64,000 bases of DNA from Amycolatopsis sp. NBC_01480 (lineage in GTDB: Bacteria > Actinomycetota > Actinomycetes > Mycobacteriales > Pseudonocardiaceae): the NCBI RefSeq assembly GCF_036227205.1, contig NZ_CP109442.1, positions 6,262,001-6,326,000 on the forward strand, given 5' to 3'. The notes under the pieces are model-generated. The model was not told where the DNA came from. It saw nothing but the letters and a program-made list of their open reading frames with translations, and searched no databases. Both the position numbers and the translations under genes were made by a program. This document shows positions 27,882 through 36,671 of this stretch, in pieces. Numbering within the stretch: position 1 is the stretch's first letter; the number at the start of each line of letters is the position of its first letter.

Positions 27882-29080
27882 CCAGGACCGTGTTCACGGG
27901 TGGCTCGGTGTTCGACGGCACCGGCGCCGCGCCGGCCGCGGCGGACGTGGTGGTCGAGGACGGCCGGATCGTCGACGTCGGCCCGGGCCTCGACGGCGAC
28001 CGCGTGGTCGATTGCGCCGGCGCGACGCTGCTGCCCGGCCTGTTCGACTGCCACGTGCACGTGACCGTGTCCGACATCGGGCTGCTGCCGCGGGTGCAGA
28101 AGCCGTTCTCGTACCAGTTCTACGAGGCGGCGCGGAATCTGTGGACCACGCTGAAGCTCGGCATCACCACGGTGCGCGACGCGGCGGGCGCCGACCTCGG
28201 CATCAAGCAGGCGGTGGACGACGGCCTGATCCCCGGGCCGCGGCTGCAGATCGCGATCGGCCTGATCAGCCCCACCGGCGGACACGGCGACGGTTGGATG
28301 CCCTCGGGCCACTGCGTCCCGCTGTCGCTGCCGCACCCCGGCCGCCCCGACGCGATGGCCGACGGCCCGGACGAGATGCGCCGCGTCGCCCGGACGCTGC
28401 TGCGCGCGGGCGCGGACGTGCTCAAGGTCTGCACCACCGGTGGTGTGCTGTCGCCGCGCGACGACCCGCGGCACTCGCAGTTCACGCTGGAGGAGCTGGA
28501 CGTGCTCGTCACCGAGGCGCAAATGCAGGGCCGCGCGGTGATGGCGCACGCCCAGGGCGCGGAGGGCATCAAGAACGCCGTGCGCGCCGGCATCCGCTCG
28601 ATCGAGCACGGCATCTACCTCGACGACGAGGCGATCGAGCTGATGCTCGTCAACGGCACCTGGCTGGTGCCGACCCTGGTGGCGCCCGTGAACGTGATCC
28701 GCGCGGCCGCGAAGGGCGCCGCCTTGCCGGACGCGGTGGTACAGAAGGCGAAGGAGGTCGCGGAGGTCCACGCCGATTCCGTGCGCCGCGCCGTCGCCGC
28801 CGGCGTCCGCATCGCGATGGGCACCGACAGCGGCGTCGGTCCGCACGGGACCAACCTGGAGGAGCTGGAGCTGATGCGCTCCTGCGGAATGACCCCGGCC
28901 GACGTGCTCGCCGCGTCGACCTCGTCGTCCGCCCGGTTGCTGGGCATGGACGGCGACCTCGGCCGGCTGGCTCCGGGGCACCGCGCGGATTTGGTGGTGG
29001 TGGACGGGGACGCGTATGACTTTCCGGCGTTGGCGGGGAATGTCCGGGAGGTGTGGCAGGACGGGGTGCGCGCTGTGTAG
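27878..29080 (+). CDS. amidohydrolase (imidazolonepropionase/prolidase-like)
   Basis: The 400-residue amidohydrolase-superfamily enzyme has the metal site FDCHVHV, the Lys position in DVLKVCTTGG, His in MAHAQGAEG and SIEHGIYL, and the catalytic Asp in AMGTDSGVGPHG. This HxH...K...H...H...D set is typical of Xaa-Pro and Xaa-Arg dipeptidases such as Sgx9260-type enzymes. It ends the Lrp-controlled operon. A dipeptide or N-acyl amino acid substrate fits with the M20 enzyme and symporter upstream (inference). Confidence 0.87.
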   Translation: MTRTVFTGGSVFDGTGAAPAAADVVVEDGRIVDVGPGLDGDRVVDCAGATLLPGLFDCHVHVTVSDIGLLPRVQKPFSYQFYEAARNLWTTLKLGITTVRDAAGADLGIKQAVDDGLIPGPRLQIAIGLISPTGGHGDGWMPSGHCVPLSLPHPGRPDAMADGPDEMRRVARTLLRAGADVLKVCTTGGVLSPRDDPRHSQFTLEELDVLVTEAQMQGRAVMAHAQGAEGIKNAVRAGIRSIEHGIYLDDEAIELMLVNGTWLVPTLVAPVNVIRAAAKGAALPDAVVQKAKEVAEVHADSVRRAVAAGVRIAMGTDSGVGPHGTNLEELELMRSCGMTPADVLAASTSSSARLLGMDGDLGRLAPGHRADLVVVDGDAYDFPALAGNVREVWQDGVRAV

Positions 29081-29126
29081 GTCGTGAGTGTTGATGACGG
29101 TTCTAACCGGCATGAACACTCACGAG
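29081..29126. repeat. 46-bp intergenic palindrome, copy 3
   Basis: The element has the same outer TCGTGAGTG/CACTCACGA arms, with a first-base change (G for C) and two small arm mismatches (TTGATGACGG against CCGGCATGAA). It fills the space between the stop codons of the convergent amidohydrolase and S53 protease genes exactly (29080 and 29127). Confidence 0.88.
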
Positions 29127-30509
29127 TCAGAAGGCGCCGAGTCCGGACGGCACGCCCAGCCCGGTCGGCCCGTCCCAGCCCGGCGCGGACGTGCAGACGG
29201 CGGCCGGGAACGGCGCGCAGCCCTGCTGGGAGTTCGACCCGGCCGCGATGTCGGTGATGCTGCCGGCCGGGGCGTGGTAGAGCGTGTTCGGACCGTCCAC
29301 ACCGGACAGATGGCCGCCGCGGGCGTAGAGGCCCGCGACGAACGGCGCGGCCGCGCTGGTGCCGCCCGCCACCAGCCAGCCCGCCTTGCCGCCGGCCGGG
29401 GCGTAGCTGCGGTAGACGGCGACGCCGGTCAGCGGGTCGGCGACGGCGGCGACGTCCGAGCCGGCCCGGTGCCCGTTGCAGTTCGCCGTGACGGCGGCGG
29501 GCTGGCCCTGGGCCGGGCCGAGGTCGAGCGCGCAGCCGCTGCCCGCGCCGACCCACCGCTGCTGCTGCTCGCCGGTCGGGGTGAACAGACTGCCCCAGGC
29601 GTGCTGCGTGAACGTCCCGCCCGCGCCGGTCAGCGACGTCCCGCCGACCGACGTCACCCACGGCAGCTCCTGCGGCCACAGCTGCGCGCCGCCGAGGTAG
29701 CCCCGGTCGCCGGAAGCGGCGAGCACCGCCATGCCCGGGTGGTGCAGGGCGACGGCCGGGGCGCCGGTGCCCAGGTAGTCGCCCTGCAAATCGGTCGGGA
29801 TGCCGTAACTCATGCTGACCGCGCTCGAGCCGAGGCCGGCCGCGTACTGCACCGCCGTGCCGAAGTCGTCGGCGAGCGGGCCGGGCTGCTGCAGTAAAAC
29901 GGCGCCGAGCAGGCGCGTGACGTCCATCGGGATCTGGACCATCGAGAGCCGGCAGCCGGGGCACGCGGCCGAAGCCAGGTCGAGGTCCAGCGCCGTCTCG
30001 GTGGCGTACGACTCTTCGACGCTCGCGAGGTCCTTGTCCGGCGCGAGCGGCGGGCCGCCGTGGTAGTCGCTGATCTTCAGGCAGCCGTTCGCCGTGGTGC
30101 ACGGGGGCAGGCCGAACTCGCTCCGGTAGGTGCCGAGGTCCGCCTCCAGCGCCGGGTACGCGCCGATGCCGACGATCGTCACCATCCCCTTCGCGCCGGT
30201 GGCCGGGTCCGGCAGCTTGAACGCGAGCGCCAGCTCGGCGGGGGAGAAGCCCGCGGGCGCCGGTGTGGTGAGCGGGCTCGCCGACGTCCGGTCCTGCGTG
30301 ACCACCCGCGCGAGGCAGCCGAGGTCGACCTGGTGGCCCTGCAGGACGCCGCCGCACGGGTCGTCGAGCGTGTGGTTGTCGCCCAGGGTCCCGTCGCGCA
30401 GGGCCTGCGAGACCGCGGCGGCCGAGCTGTCCGGCGGCGCCGCCATGGCGGGCTCGGCCATACCGGTGACAAGGAGGACGGCCGCGGCGGCGACCCGACC
30501 CAGCTGCAT
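29127..30509 (-). CDS. secreted S53-family (sedolisin) serine protease
   Basis: The 460-residue protein has a signal peptide (AAAAVLLVTGMAEPAMA). The sedolisin catalytic Glu and Asp are in ETALDLD and the nucleophile Ser in VAGGTSAAAPF; the C-terminal calcium-binding DIAAGSN and the GWDGPTGLGVP ending are present. The usual S53 activation propeptide is short here (about 90 residues before FSPAELALAFKLP). S53 enzymes are acid-active endopeptidases. The gene is monocistronic: a divergent LtrA gene lies upstream and a palindrome follows. Confidence 0.87.
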   Translation of the reverse strand: MQLGRVAAAAVLLVTGMAEPAMAAPPDSSAAAVSQALRDGTLGDNHTLDDPCGGVLQGHQVDLGCLARVVTQDRTSASPLTTPAPAGFSPAELALAFKLPDPATGAKGMVTIVGIGAYPALEADLGTYRSEFGLPPCTTANGCLKISDYHGGPPLAPDKDLASVEESYATETALDLDLASAACPGCRLSMVQIPMDVTRLLGAVLLQQPGPLADDFGTAVQYAAGLGSSAVSMSYGIPTDLQGDYLGTGAPAVALHHPGMAVLAASGDRGYLGGAQLWPQELPWVTSVGGTSLTGAGGTFTQHAWGSLFTPTGEQQQRWVGAGSGCALDLGPAQGQPAAVTANCNGHRAGSDVAAVADPLTGVAVYRSYAPAGGKAGWLVAGGTSAAAPFVAGLYARGGHLSGVDGPNTLYHAPAGSITDIAAGSNSQQGCAPFPAAVCTSAPGWDGPTGLGVPSGLGAF

Positions 30510-30688
30510 GGTTTCTCCGTTCGCGAGGACGGGCGACGTCCCAGACCTACACCGGCCCGCGGCGCTCGGCAGCGGCGGCCACTCGGCCGGGTGACGGCGG
30601 CCGTCGCTCTACTGTGGACGGTCAGCGCCGCCCGCGACCCGGGACCGCGCTGGTCCGCCCGCGGATCTGCCCCGCTACTGTCGCCGCC

Positions 30689-31891
30689 GTGACCGAGAAA
30701 GCGGAGGGCCCGGCCGAAGAGCGGCACGCGTCCTGGCTGGAGCTGTTCTTCGACCTGGTGGCCGTCGCCGGGGTGGGCCAGCTCGCCCACCTGGTGCACG
30801 GCAGCACGTCGTGGGCGGACGTCGGGCTGTACGTGGTGTGCTTCCTGGCCTTCTGGACGGCCTGGATGTGCTTCACGGTGTACGGCAACGTGGTCGGCGG
30901 CGCCGCGAAGACCATGCCGGTGCTGGCGGCGATGGCGGGCCTGGTGGTGATGGCCGCTTCGGTTTCGGGCATCCACGGTGAGCACGCGAAGATCTTCGCC
31001 GTCGCCTATGTCGCCGTCCGCGTGCTGTCGGACCGGGTCTGGGAGCACCGCGAGGACGGCGTCCGGGTGCTCGTCGACTGGCCGGTGGCGCAGGTCGGCT
31101 TCGGCGTGACGCCGTGGCTGGTGTCGATCTGGGTGCCCAGCCCGTGGCGGTACTGGCTGTGGGCGCTCGGCGTGCTGGTCGACCTGGTGATCACCTTCAC
31201 CCTGTCCGGCAAGCGCCTGACCGAGAACGTCACGGCCAAGCTGGCGAGCCGCCCCGGCCCGGCCGTCCTGCCGACCGCCGCGCGCCTGGACACCGCGCAC
31301 TTCGGCGAACGGCTCGGCCTGTTCACCATCATCGTGCTGGGCGAGGGCGTGCTGACGGTCACCGACGCGATGGCCGGAGCGCCCAAGTGGAACGGCCCGC
31401 TGTACTGGACCGTGTTCGCCGCGCTGGGCCTGCTCGCGACGCTGTGGGCGGCCGCGCTGCGCGAGGGCTCGGGCGGAATCCCGTACCTCGCCCCGGACCG
31501 GCTGAGCCCACGAGTGCTGCTGCCGCTGCACGGCCTGGTCGCGGGCCTGCTGGCCGCCTTCGCGACCGGACTCGGCGACGCCATCGAGGCCGCCGAGCAC
31601 CAACACGTCGAGGCCTCCACCCGCTGGCTCCTGGCCGGCTGCGTCGCGGCCCTGGCCGTGATCGGCGCGTTGGCGGGCCTCCGCTCCGGCCGCCGCGGCT
31701 GGTGGGCCGCCGTTGTACTGATCCCCGGCCTGCTGATCCCGGCCGCGATCGGCTTCTTCGGCGGGAGTCTGGCCCCGGCCCGGTTGCTGTGGCTGCTGGT
31801 AGTGGCCGCGGGCGCGGGCCTTGGTGGGTGGTTCTTCGCGCAGCGAGCCTCGGCGCGCGACGAAGCGGGACGGGGCGCGCCGCCGGCATAG
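30689..31891 (+). CDS. low temperature requirement A (LtrA) family membrane protein
   Basis: The 400-residue polytopic protein has the family start (ASWLELFFDLVAVAGVGQLAHLV) and the central ERLGLFTIIVLGEGVL motif, with about 11 transmembrane helices. Family members are named after a Listeria cold-growth locus, but their biochemical role is unresolved. GTG 30689 is chosen because homology begins a few residues later. The stop runs into a repeat array. Confidence 0.85.
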   Translation: MTEKAEGPAEERHASWLELFFDLVAVAGVGQLAHLVHGSTSWADVGLYVVCFLAFWTAWMCFTVYGNVVGGAAKTMPVLAAMAGLVVMAASVSGIHGEHAKIFAVAYVAVRVLSDRVWEHREDGVRVLVDWPVAQVGFGVTPWLVSIWVPSPWRYWLWALGVLVDLVITFTLSGKRLTENVTAKLASRPGPAVLPTAARLDTAHFGERLGLFTIIVLGEGVLTVTDAMAGAPKWNGPLYWTVFAALGLLATLWAAALREGSGGIPYLAPDRLSPRVLLPLHGLVAGLLAAFATGLGDAIEAAEHQHVEASTRWLLAGCVAALAVIGALAGLRSGRRGWWAAVVLIPGLLIPAAIGFFGGSLAPARLLWLLVVAAGAGLGGWFFAQRASARDEAGRGAPPA

Positions 31892-31963
31892 CCGGTTGCC
31901 CGGGCCACGGTTGCCCGGTTGCCCGGTTGCCCGGGCCCCCGGTTGCCCGGTTGCCCGGTTGCA
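31891..31963. repeat. CCGGTTGCC short tandem array
   Basis: About seven loosely spaced or tandem copies of the nonamer CCGGTTGCC follow the LtrA stop. CCGGTTGCC also occurs twice in the 3' end of the DUF2306 gene near 40.3 kb. No gene is present here. Confidence 0.75.
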
Positions 31964-31967
31964 GCGG

Positions 31968-32370
31968 ATGACGCTTTCCCTGCGCTCAGTGCAGCGCAAG
32001 CGTCATTCGCCGCGGTGGCCGCGCTGCTTGCCGCCGTGGTGGGAGTGCAGCGAGAGGCCTGTTCCCTGCGCTCAGTGCAGCGGAAGCGTCATTCGCTGCA
32101 ACGGCGGCGCTGGTCGCCGCCGTGGTGAGAGTGTGGGGGAAGGCCCATTGCCTGCGCTCAGCGTGGCGGAAGCGTCATCCGCTGCAGTGGCGGCGCTGTT
32201 CTCCGCGGCGTGGGAGTGCAGCGGAAGGCCCGTTGCCTGCGCTCAGTGCAGCGGAAGCGTCATCCGCTGCAACGGCAGCGCTGGTCGCCGCAGCAGTGGG
32301 AGTGCACCGGAAGGCCCGTTCTCTGCGCGCAGTGCAGTGCAGTGCAGTGCAAGCGTCATCCGCTGCAACC
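31968..32370. repeat. 85-86 bp imperfect tandem repeat array, about 4.7 units
   Basis: The marker TGCGCTCAG (TGCGCGCAG in the last unit) recurs at 31981, 32067, 32153, 32238 and 32324: spacings 86, 86, 85, 86. Each unit contains GCAGCGG-AAGCGTCAT-CCGCTGC or a variant, a small hairpin of 7-bp arms around a 9-base loop. The period is not a multiple of three and no gene-like frame runs through. With the nonamer array, this accounts for the whole 500-bp gap between ltrA and the hydrolase gene. A further solitary core copy is at 55410. Confidence 0.85.
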
Positions 32371-32394
32371 GAGCCGACCCGTCCGCGCGGACGC

Positions 32395-33186
32395 TCAGCC
32401 CGCCAGCAGATCCCGCAGTGCGGCCGCGAACTTCGCCGGCATCCGCTGCGGCGCCAGGTGCGAGCCGGGTACCTCGGTGAACGGCAGGCCCAGCTCCAGC
32501 GCGAGGATCCGCGCCGGCTGGTAGTGGTACCGCCCGCGGCTTCCCTCACCCGCCACCGGCAGGATCTCGGTGCTCGCGCGGCGCAGGGCGCGCAGGTCGG
32601 GCAAATAATCGAAGAACTCGGTCAGCTCGCGGTCGAACAGGCGGGCCCAGTCGGACTCGTTCGGCAGGCGCAGGTTCGGCAGGTCGGGCAGGGCGGCGCC
32701 CGCGATGGCGTCGGCGAACCGGGTCACGGCGCCCATCAGGTCACCCGAACGGGCCAGCTGCACCTGTTCGGCGGCGGCCGCCAGCCAGCCGGCGGCGTCG
32801 GGCATCAGCTGGACCGCGGGCGGCTCGTGCGCCACCAGCACGCTCACCCGGTCCGGGTGCCGCGCCACCAGGTCCAGCCCGATCAGCGCGCCCGCGCTGG
32901 TGCCGAACACCGGGATCGCCGGGGCGCCGACGTGGTCGAGCACCGCGAGCGCGTCGTCCGCCTGCACCGACACCGGCACCGGGCCGGTGGTGGAATCCGT
33001 GCTGGCGAAATGCCCACGGCGGTCATAAGTGACGACGGTGTGGTCGGTCTCCAGCTGCTTGCGCAGCGCGCGGTACGCCTCGCCCGAGCCGGTCCCGCCC
33101 GGGATCAGCAGCAGCAGCGGACCCGCCCCGCCGACGCGGACCTGCAGCTCGCCGTCCGTGATCGGGCACCGGCTTTCCGGGATCAT
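32395..33186 (-). CDS. alpha/beta hydrolase
   Basis: The 263-residue alpha/beta hydrolase has an oxyanion segment (LLLIPGGTGSGEAYRAL), nucleophile Ser in VFGTSAGALIGLDL and a C-terminal His in PGSHLAPQRM; the acid residue is not certain. It lies 9 bases downstream of ipdC on the same strand, so it may be co-transcribed with the HIP genes. It is not part of the conserved mycobacterial cluster and may be unrelated. The substrate is unknown. Confidence 0.8.
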   Translation of the reverse strand: MIPESRCPITDGELQVRVGGAGPLLLLIPGGTGSGEAYRALRKQLETDHTVVTYDRRGHFASTDSTTGPVPVSVQADDALAVLDHVGAPAIPVFGTSAGALIGLDLVARHPDRVSVLVAHEPPAVQLMPDAAGWLAAAAEQVQLARSGDLMGAVTRFADAIAGAALPDLPNLRLPNESDWARLFDRELTEFFDYLPDLRALRRASTEILPVAGEGSRGRYHYQPARILALELGLPFTEVPGSHLAPQRMPAKFAAALRDLLAG

Positions 33187-33195
33187 GCAATGAAG

Positions 33196-34251
33196 TCAAG
33201 CACAACACCCGTCGCCGAGGCGCCGCAGGATCGCCTCCGCGTCGGCCACGATCGCCTCGATCAGCCCGGCCACCGACGGCAGGTCGCGCAGCAGCCCGAC
33301 GACCTGCCCGGACGCCAGCACCCCGGCCGCGCGGTCGCCCTCGACCAGGCCCGCGCGCAGCAGCATCGGGGCGTTCGCCGCCATCAGCACCTGCGCCCAG
33401 CCGCGGTCGCCGCTGCGCCGCATGCGCACGCCGTCTCGCACCAGCTCGGGCCAGGAAAGCCCGCTCAGCCTGCGGAACCGCGCGGCGTTGGCGACCGCCC
33501 GCGCGAGCCCGGTGACCGGCCCGGAGCGTTCCAGCGCGTCGACCAGCTCCGTGCGCAGGACCCGGTGCGGCATCCCGTCGACCTTGCGCGTGACGACGGT
33601 GCCGTTGAGATCGCGGTCCAGATAAGCCTGTTTGACGGCGTCGGGCACAGTGCTCTCCCGCGTGAGCAGGAACCGCGTGCCCATCGCGATGCCGGCCGCG
33701 CCGTAGGCCAGCGCGGCGGCCAGCCCGCGCCCGTCGAAGAACCCGCCCGCGGCCACCACGGGGATGTCGACGGCGTCGAGCACGGACGGCAGCAGCAGTG
33801 TCGTCGCGACGCCGCCGGTGTGCCCGCCGCCCTCGCCGCCCTGCACCACCACGGCGTCCGCGCCCCAGGCGGCCACCTTCTCGGCGTGCCGGGCCGCGCC
33901 GACCGACGGCAGCACGACCACGCCGTGGTCCTTCAGCTTCGTGATCAGGTCCCGCTTCGGCGCCAGCGCGAACGACGCGACGCGCACTCCCTCTTCGATC
34001 AGCAGGTCGACGCGGCGGGCGGCGTCCCCGGCATCCGCGCGCAGGTTGACGCCGAACGGGTTGTCGGTGCGCGCCTTCGTCTCCTTGACCGCGGCGGCCA
34101 GCTCGTCGAACGTCATCGTGGCCGACGCCAGGATGCCCAGCCCGCCCGCCTCCGCCGTCGCCGAGACCAGGCGCGGGCCGGCGACCCAGCCCATCCCGGT
34201 CTGCACGACGGGGTGCCGGACGCCGACCAGCTCCGTCAGCGCCGTCTTCAT
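33196..34251 (-). CDS. ipdC: IpdC-type flavin oxidoreductase (nitronate monooxygenase fold)
   Basis: The 351-residue TIM-barrel FMN protein of the nitronate monooxygenase/enoyl reductase superfamily has MGWVAGPRLVSATAEAGGLG, the FGVNLRAD segment, GGEGGGHTG (phosphate binding) and AAGGFFDGRGLAAAL. In mycobacteria IpdC lies next to ipdAB and acts on a C/D-ring CoA ester. The ATG overlaps the ipdB stop (ATGA). Order ipdA-ipdB-ipdC is conserved, so the assignment is good. Confidence 0.86.
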   Translation of the reverse strand: MKTALTELVGVRHPVVQTGMGWVAGPRLVSATAEAGGLGILASATMTFDELAAAVKETKARTDNPFGVNLRADAGDAARRVDLLIEEGVRVASFALAPKRDLITKLKDHGVVVLPSVGAARHAEKVAAWGADAVVVQGGEGGGHTGGVATTLLLPSVLDAVDIPVVAAGGFFDGRGLAAALAYGAAGIAMGTRFLLTRESTVPDAVKQAYLDRDLNGTVVTRKVDGMPHRVLRTELVDALERSGPVTGLARAVANAARFRRLSGLSWPELVRDGVRMRRSGDRGWAQVLMAANAPMLLRAGLVEGDRAAGVLASGQVVGLLRDLPSVAGLIEAIVADAEAILRRLGDGCCA

Positions 34252-34973
34252 GAGGGAACTTCCTTGTCCCGCAACGAGTTCGGGTCCAGTTGAGTGCGCA
34301 GCAGCTCCAGCTCGTCCGCCGTCGGCAGCCGCGTCTCCACGGTGCCCGCGGTGTCCAGCGGGAACGACGTCGCCTCGGTGACCTCGTCCACCGACACCCC
34401 GGGATGCACCGACAGCAGCCGCGGCGCATGGTCCGCCCCGCCGAAGTCGAGCACGCCGAGATTGGTCACCACGCGGTGAACATCGTGGTACGGCAGCGAA
34501 AGCTCGGCCGCCCGCTGGTAGCCGACGCCGGAGACGACGTCCACCTGCTCGACGAAAACCCGCTTGCCGTGCCGCGGGACCCAGTAGCTGGTGCGGTGGT
34601 TCACCGTGTTGCCGGGCCCGCCACGGACGCCGAGCAGCTGCTTGACCGGCTTCCCGTGCGGCCCGATCGCGGAGATGTTCTGGTTGCCGTGCCGGTCGAC
34701 CTGGTTGGCGCCCATCACCACGTGCCGCTTCCCGTGCGGCACCACGGTGTCCAGTACCTTCCGGAACGGCTGCCAGCCCTCGACGACGCCATCGGCGGTG
34801 ACCAGCGACGCCTCGCCGTCCGACAGCAGGATGTCCGGCTCGAAGGTCAGCCGCGCGAGCTTCGCGCCCAGCGCGGGGATGAAACCCATGGGGCTGACCA
34901 CGATCTCGCCGTCCCCGCGGAACAGGTCGGCGCAGGCGGCCACGCAGACTTCCGCCCTGCTCACGTCGCTCAT
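34248..34973 (-). CDS. ipdB: COCHEA-CoA hydrolase, beta subunit IpdB
   Basis: The 241-residue class I CoA-transferase-like subunit has SPMGFIPALGAKLA, LSDGEASL and the MGANQVDRHGNQN segment. IpdAB looks like a CoA transferase but hydrolytically opens ring D of COCHEA-CoA, the last ring cleavage in steroid catabolism. The start overlaps the ipdA stop as ATGA. Size and order match the mycobacterial heterodimer. Confidence 0.9.
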   Translation of the reverse strand: MSDVSRAEVCVAACADLFRGDGEIVVSPMGFIPALGAKLARLTFEPDILLSDGEASLVTADGVVEGWQPFRKVLDTVVPHGKRHVVMGANQVDRHGNQNISAIGPHGKPVKQLLGVRGGPGNTVNHRTSYWVPRHGKRVFVEQVDVVSGVGYQRAAELSLPYHDVHRVVTNLGVLDFGGADHAPRLLSVHPGVSVDEVTEATSFPLDTAGTVETRLPTADELELLRTQLDPNSLRDKEVPS

Positions 34974-35833
34974 GCCGCCTCCTCGGAGAAGTCCTTGACG
35001 GCCTTTTGGTAGTGGGCCTCGTCGCCGCTGAGGAATCGGTCCACAAAGGACGGCCACTGGTCGGGGTCCTTGGCCGAAGCCGCGTAGTGCCGCTGGAACC
35101 GCTCGTCCCGCCCGTAGTCCGGCGAGGCAGTGGTGAAGTGCGCGCCATGCGGGGTTTCGACAACGCCGTGCACGCTCGCGCGGTTCAGCAGCAGGCTCTG
35201 CACGGGCCCGGCGGCGGTCAGCTCGGTCGTCTCGACGATCCGCTCGGTGGAGACGTAACAATGGTCGGCGGCCAGGGCGTACAGCTCGTCGAAGTACGGG
35301 TCCGGGCCGAGGTATTGGGCGTTGCCGCGGGCGTCAGCTCGGTTGAGGTGGACGAGCGCGGCGTCCAGGCGCAGCGCGGGGACGGCCAGAAGCTCCTCGC
35401 CGTCGGCGTATGGCGAACGGACCGTGCGCAGCCCCGGGTTCAGCGGGATCACGTCCGAGCCGAGGCCCGCGCGCGTGGGCAGGAACGGAAGCCGTTGCGC
35501 GGCCGCGGAAAGGCCGGTGCCGAGTACGCCCTCGTCGTACTCCGTCACGGCGATCGAGCCGGACTCGCGCACGCGGTTGAACCACGGGTCGAACGGCACC
35601 GAGTCGAGCGTCACGAAGCCGAACACCAGCCGCTTGATCTTGCCCGCGGAGGCGAGCAGGCCGACGTCCGGGCCGCCGTAGGAGACGACCGTCAGGTCCT
35701 TCAGCGGCGAGCGCAGGATCGCGCGCACCAGCGCCATCGGCTTGCGCCGCGAACCCCAGCCGCCGATGCCGAGTGTCATGCCGTCACACAGTTCGGCGAC
35801 CACCTCGTCGGCGGTCATCCGCTTGTCGGTCAA
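34970..35833 (-). CDS. ipdA: COCHEA-CoA hydrolase, alpha subunit IpdA
   Basis: The 287-residue alpha subunit of the same CoA-transferase fold has GMTLGIGGWGSRRKPMALVRAI at the N-terminus, YGGPDVGLL, and VHLNRADARGNAQYLGPDPYFDELYALAA with the family EL..A region. It pairs with IpdB for ring-D opening. It overlaps echA20 upstream and ipdB downstream, so all four genes form one transcript from the 36.6-kb promoter. Confidence 0.9.
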   Translation of the reverse strand: MTDKRMTADEVVAELCDGMTLGIGGWGSRRKPMALVRAILRSPLKDLTVVSYGGPDVGLLASAGKIKRLVFGFVTLDSVPFDPWFNRVRESGSIAVTEYDEGVLGTGLSAAAQRLPFLPTRAGLGSDVIPLNPGLRTVRSPYADGEELLAVPALRLDAALVHLNRADARGNAQYLGPDPYFDELYALAADHCYVSTERIVETTELTAAGPVQSLLLNRASVHGVVETPHGAHFTTASPDYGRDERFQRHYAASAKDPDQWPSFVDRFLSGDEAHYQKAVKDFSEEAA

Positions 35834-36582
35834 GGCTTTTCCCTCCCGTCGAGGAACTCTTGCCGGGCACCGTCGGACACGCCCGCGAGGTTGAGCTGGA
35901 AAGTGAAGCCCTGCTCGAACCGATAGCTGCGGTGCACGGGTTGCACGTCGATGCCGTTGATGGCCTGCTTCGCCGCGCGGATCACGCGAGTGTCCTTCGC
36001 CGCGATGCGCCGCGCGAGGGCGAGCGCCGTTTCGTACAGCTCTTCGCGCGGTACCACCGCGTACACGGAGCCGTGGTGGTGAAGCTGCTGCGCGGTGATC
36101 GTCGACGCCGTGTAGTACAGCGCGCGCATGAGGTGCTGGGGCACGAGCCGCGCGAGGTGCGTGGCCGCGCCGAGCGCGCCGCGGTCCACCTCGGGCAGGC
36201 CGAACTCGGCGTCGTCGCTGGCCACCACCACGTCGGCGTTGCCGACCAGCCCGACGCCGCCGCCGAGGCAGAACCCGTGCACGGCCGCGATCACCGGCAC
36301 CGCGCAGTCGTAAACGGCGGAGAACGCGGCGGCACAGCCCTCGTTCGCGCCGATCAGCGCGGTGTAGCCGGGATCGCGCTGGATCTCCTTGATGTCGACG
36401 CCCGCGTTGAAGCCGCGGCCTTCGGCGCGCAGGACGACAACGTGCGTGCCCGGGTCGCGTCCCGCCTGTTCGACGGCCGTGGCCAAGTCGAACCAGCCGC
36501 GCACGGTCAGCGCGTTCACCGGGGGCGCGGCCACGGTCACCACCGCGATGCCGGGCTCAGGGGAGTGCGTGGAAACGGTCAT
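35830..36582 (-). CDS. echA20: ring-C cleaving crotonase EchA20
   Basis: The 250-residue crotonase-fold protein has the oxyanion-hole GRGFNAGVDIKEI and HGFCLGGGVGLVGNAD, with FGLPEVDRG. EchA20 opens ring C of the HIEC-CoA intermediate just before IpdAB. The N-terminal APPVNALTVRGW is typical of this subgroup. It is the first gene of the leftward operon; the upstream region holds a degenerate KstR2 box shared with the divergent SDR genes. Confidence 0.88.
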   Translation of the reverse strand: MTVSTHSPEPGIAVVTVAAPPVNALTVRGWFDLATAVEQAGRDPGTHVVVLRAEGRGFNAGVDIKEIQRDPGYTALIGANEGCAAAFSAVYDCAVPVIAAVHGFCLGGGVGLVGNADVVVASDDAEFGLPEVDRGALGAATHLARLVPQHLMRALYYTASTITAQQLHHHGSVYAVVPREELYETALALARRIAAKDTRVIRAAKQAINGIDVQPVHRSYRFEQGFTFQLNLAGVSDGARQEFLDGREKP

Positions 36583-36608
36583 CGGCGCCCCTCCTGGGTT
36601 ACAAACCT

Positions 36609-36622
36609 AGCACTTGCTTGGT
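36609..36622. promoter_or_regulatory. degenerate KstR2 operator
   Basis: AGCACTTGCTTGGT keeps one perfect half-site (CTTGGT) of AnCAAGnnCTTGnT; the other half is altered (CACT for CAAG). It lies between echA20 and the divergent SDR genes, where mycobacteria have a KstR2 site. A weak or asymmetric site is likely. Confidence 0.6.
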
Positions 36623-36671
36623 ACGTTAGCACGGGTACCGAGCGTGGATACAACAACGCGGGAGGTCGGTT

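Noticed and set aside
31968..32370. 86-bp array as CRISPR or replication origin iterons
   Set aside because: Units are contiguous with no unique spacers. No replication initiator gene or DnaA-box cluster lies nearby.
32122..34293. A 723-codon open frame on the + strand
   Set aside because: It runs through the repeat array and antisense to the hydrolase and ipdC genes. Composition is Arg/Gln/Val-rich as expected for a high-GC shadow frame, with no domain.
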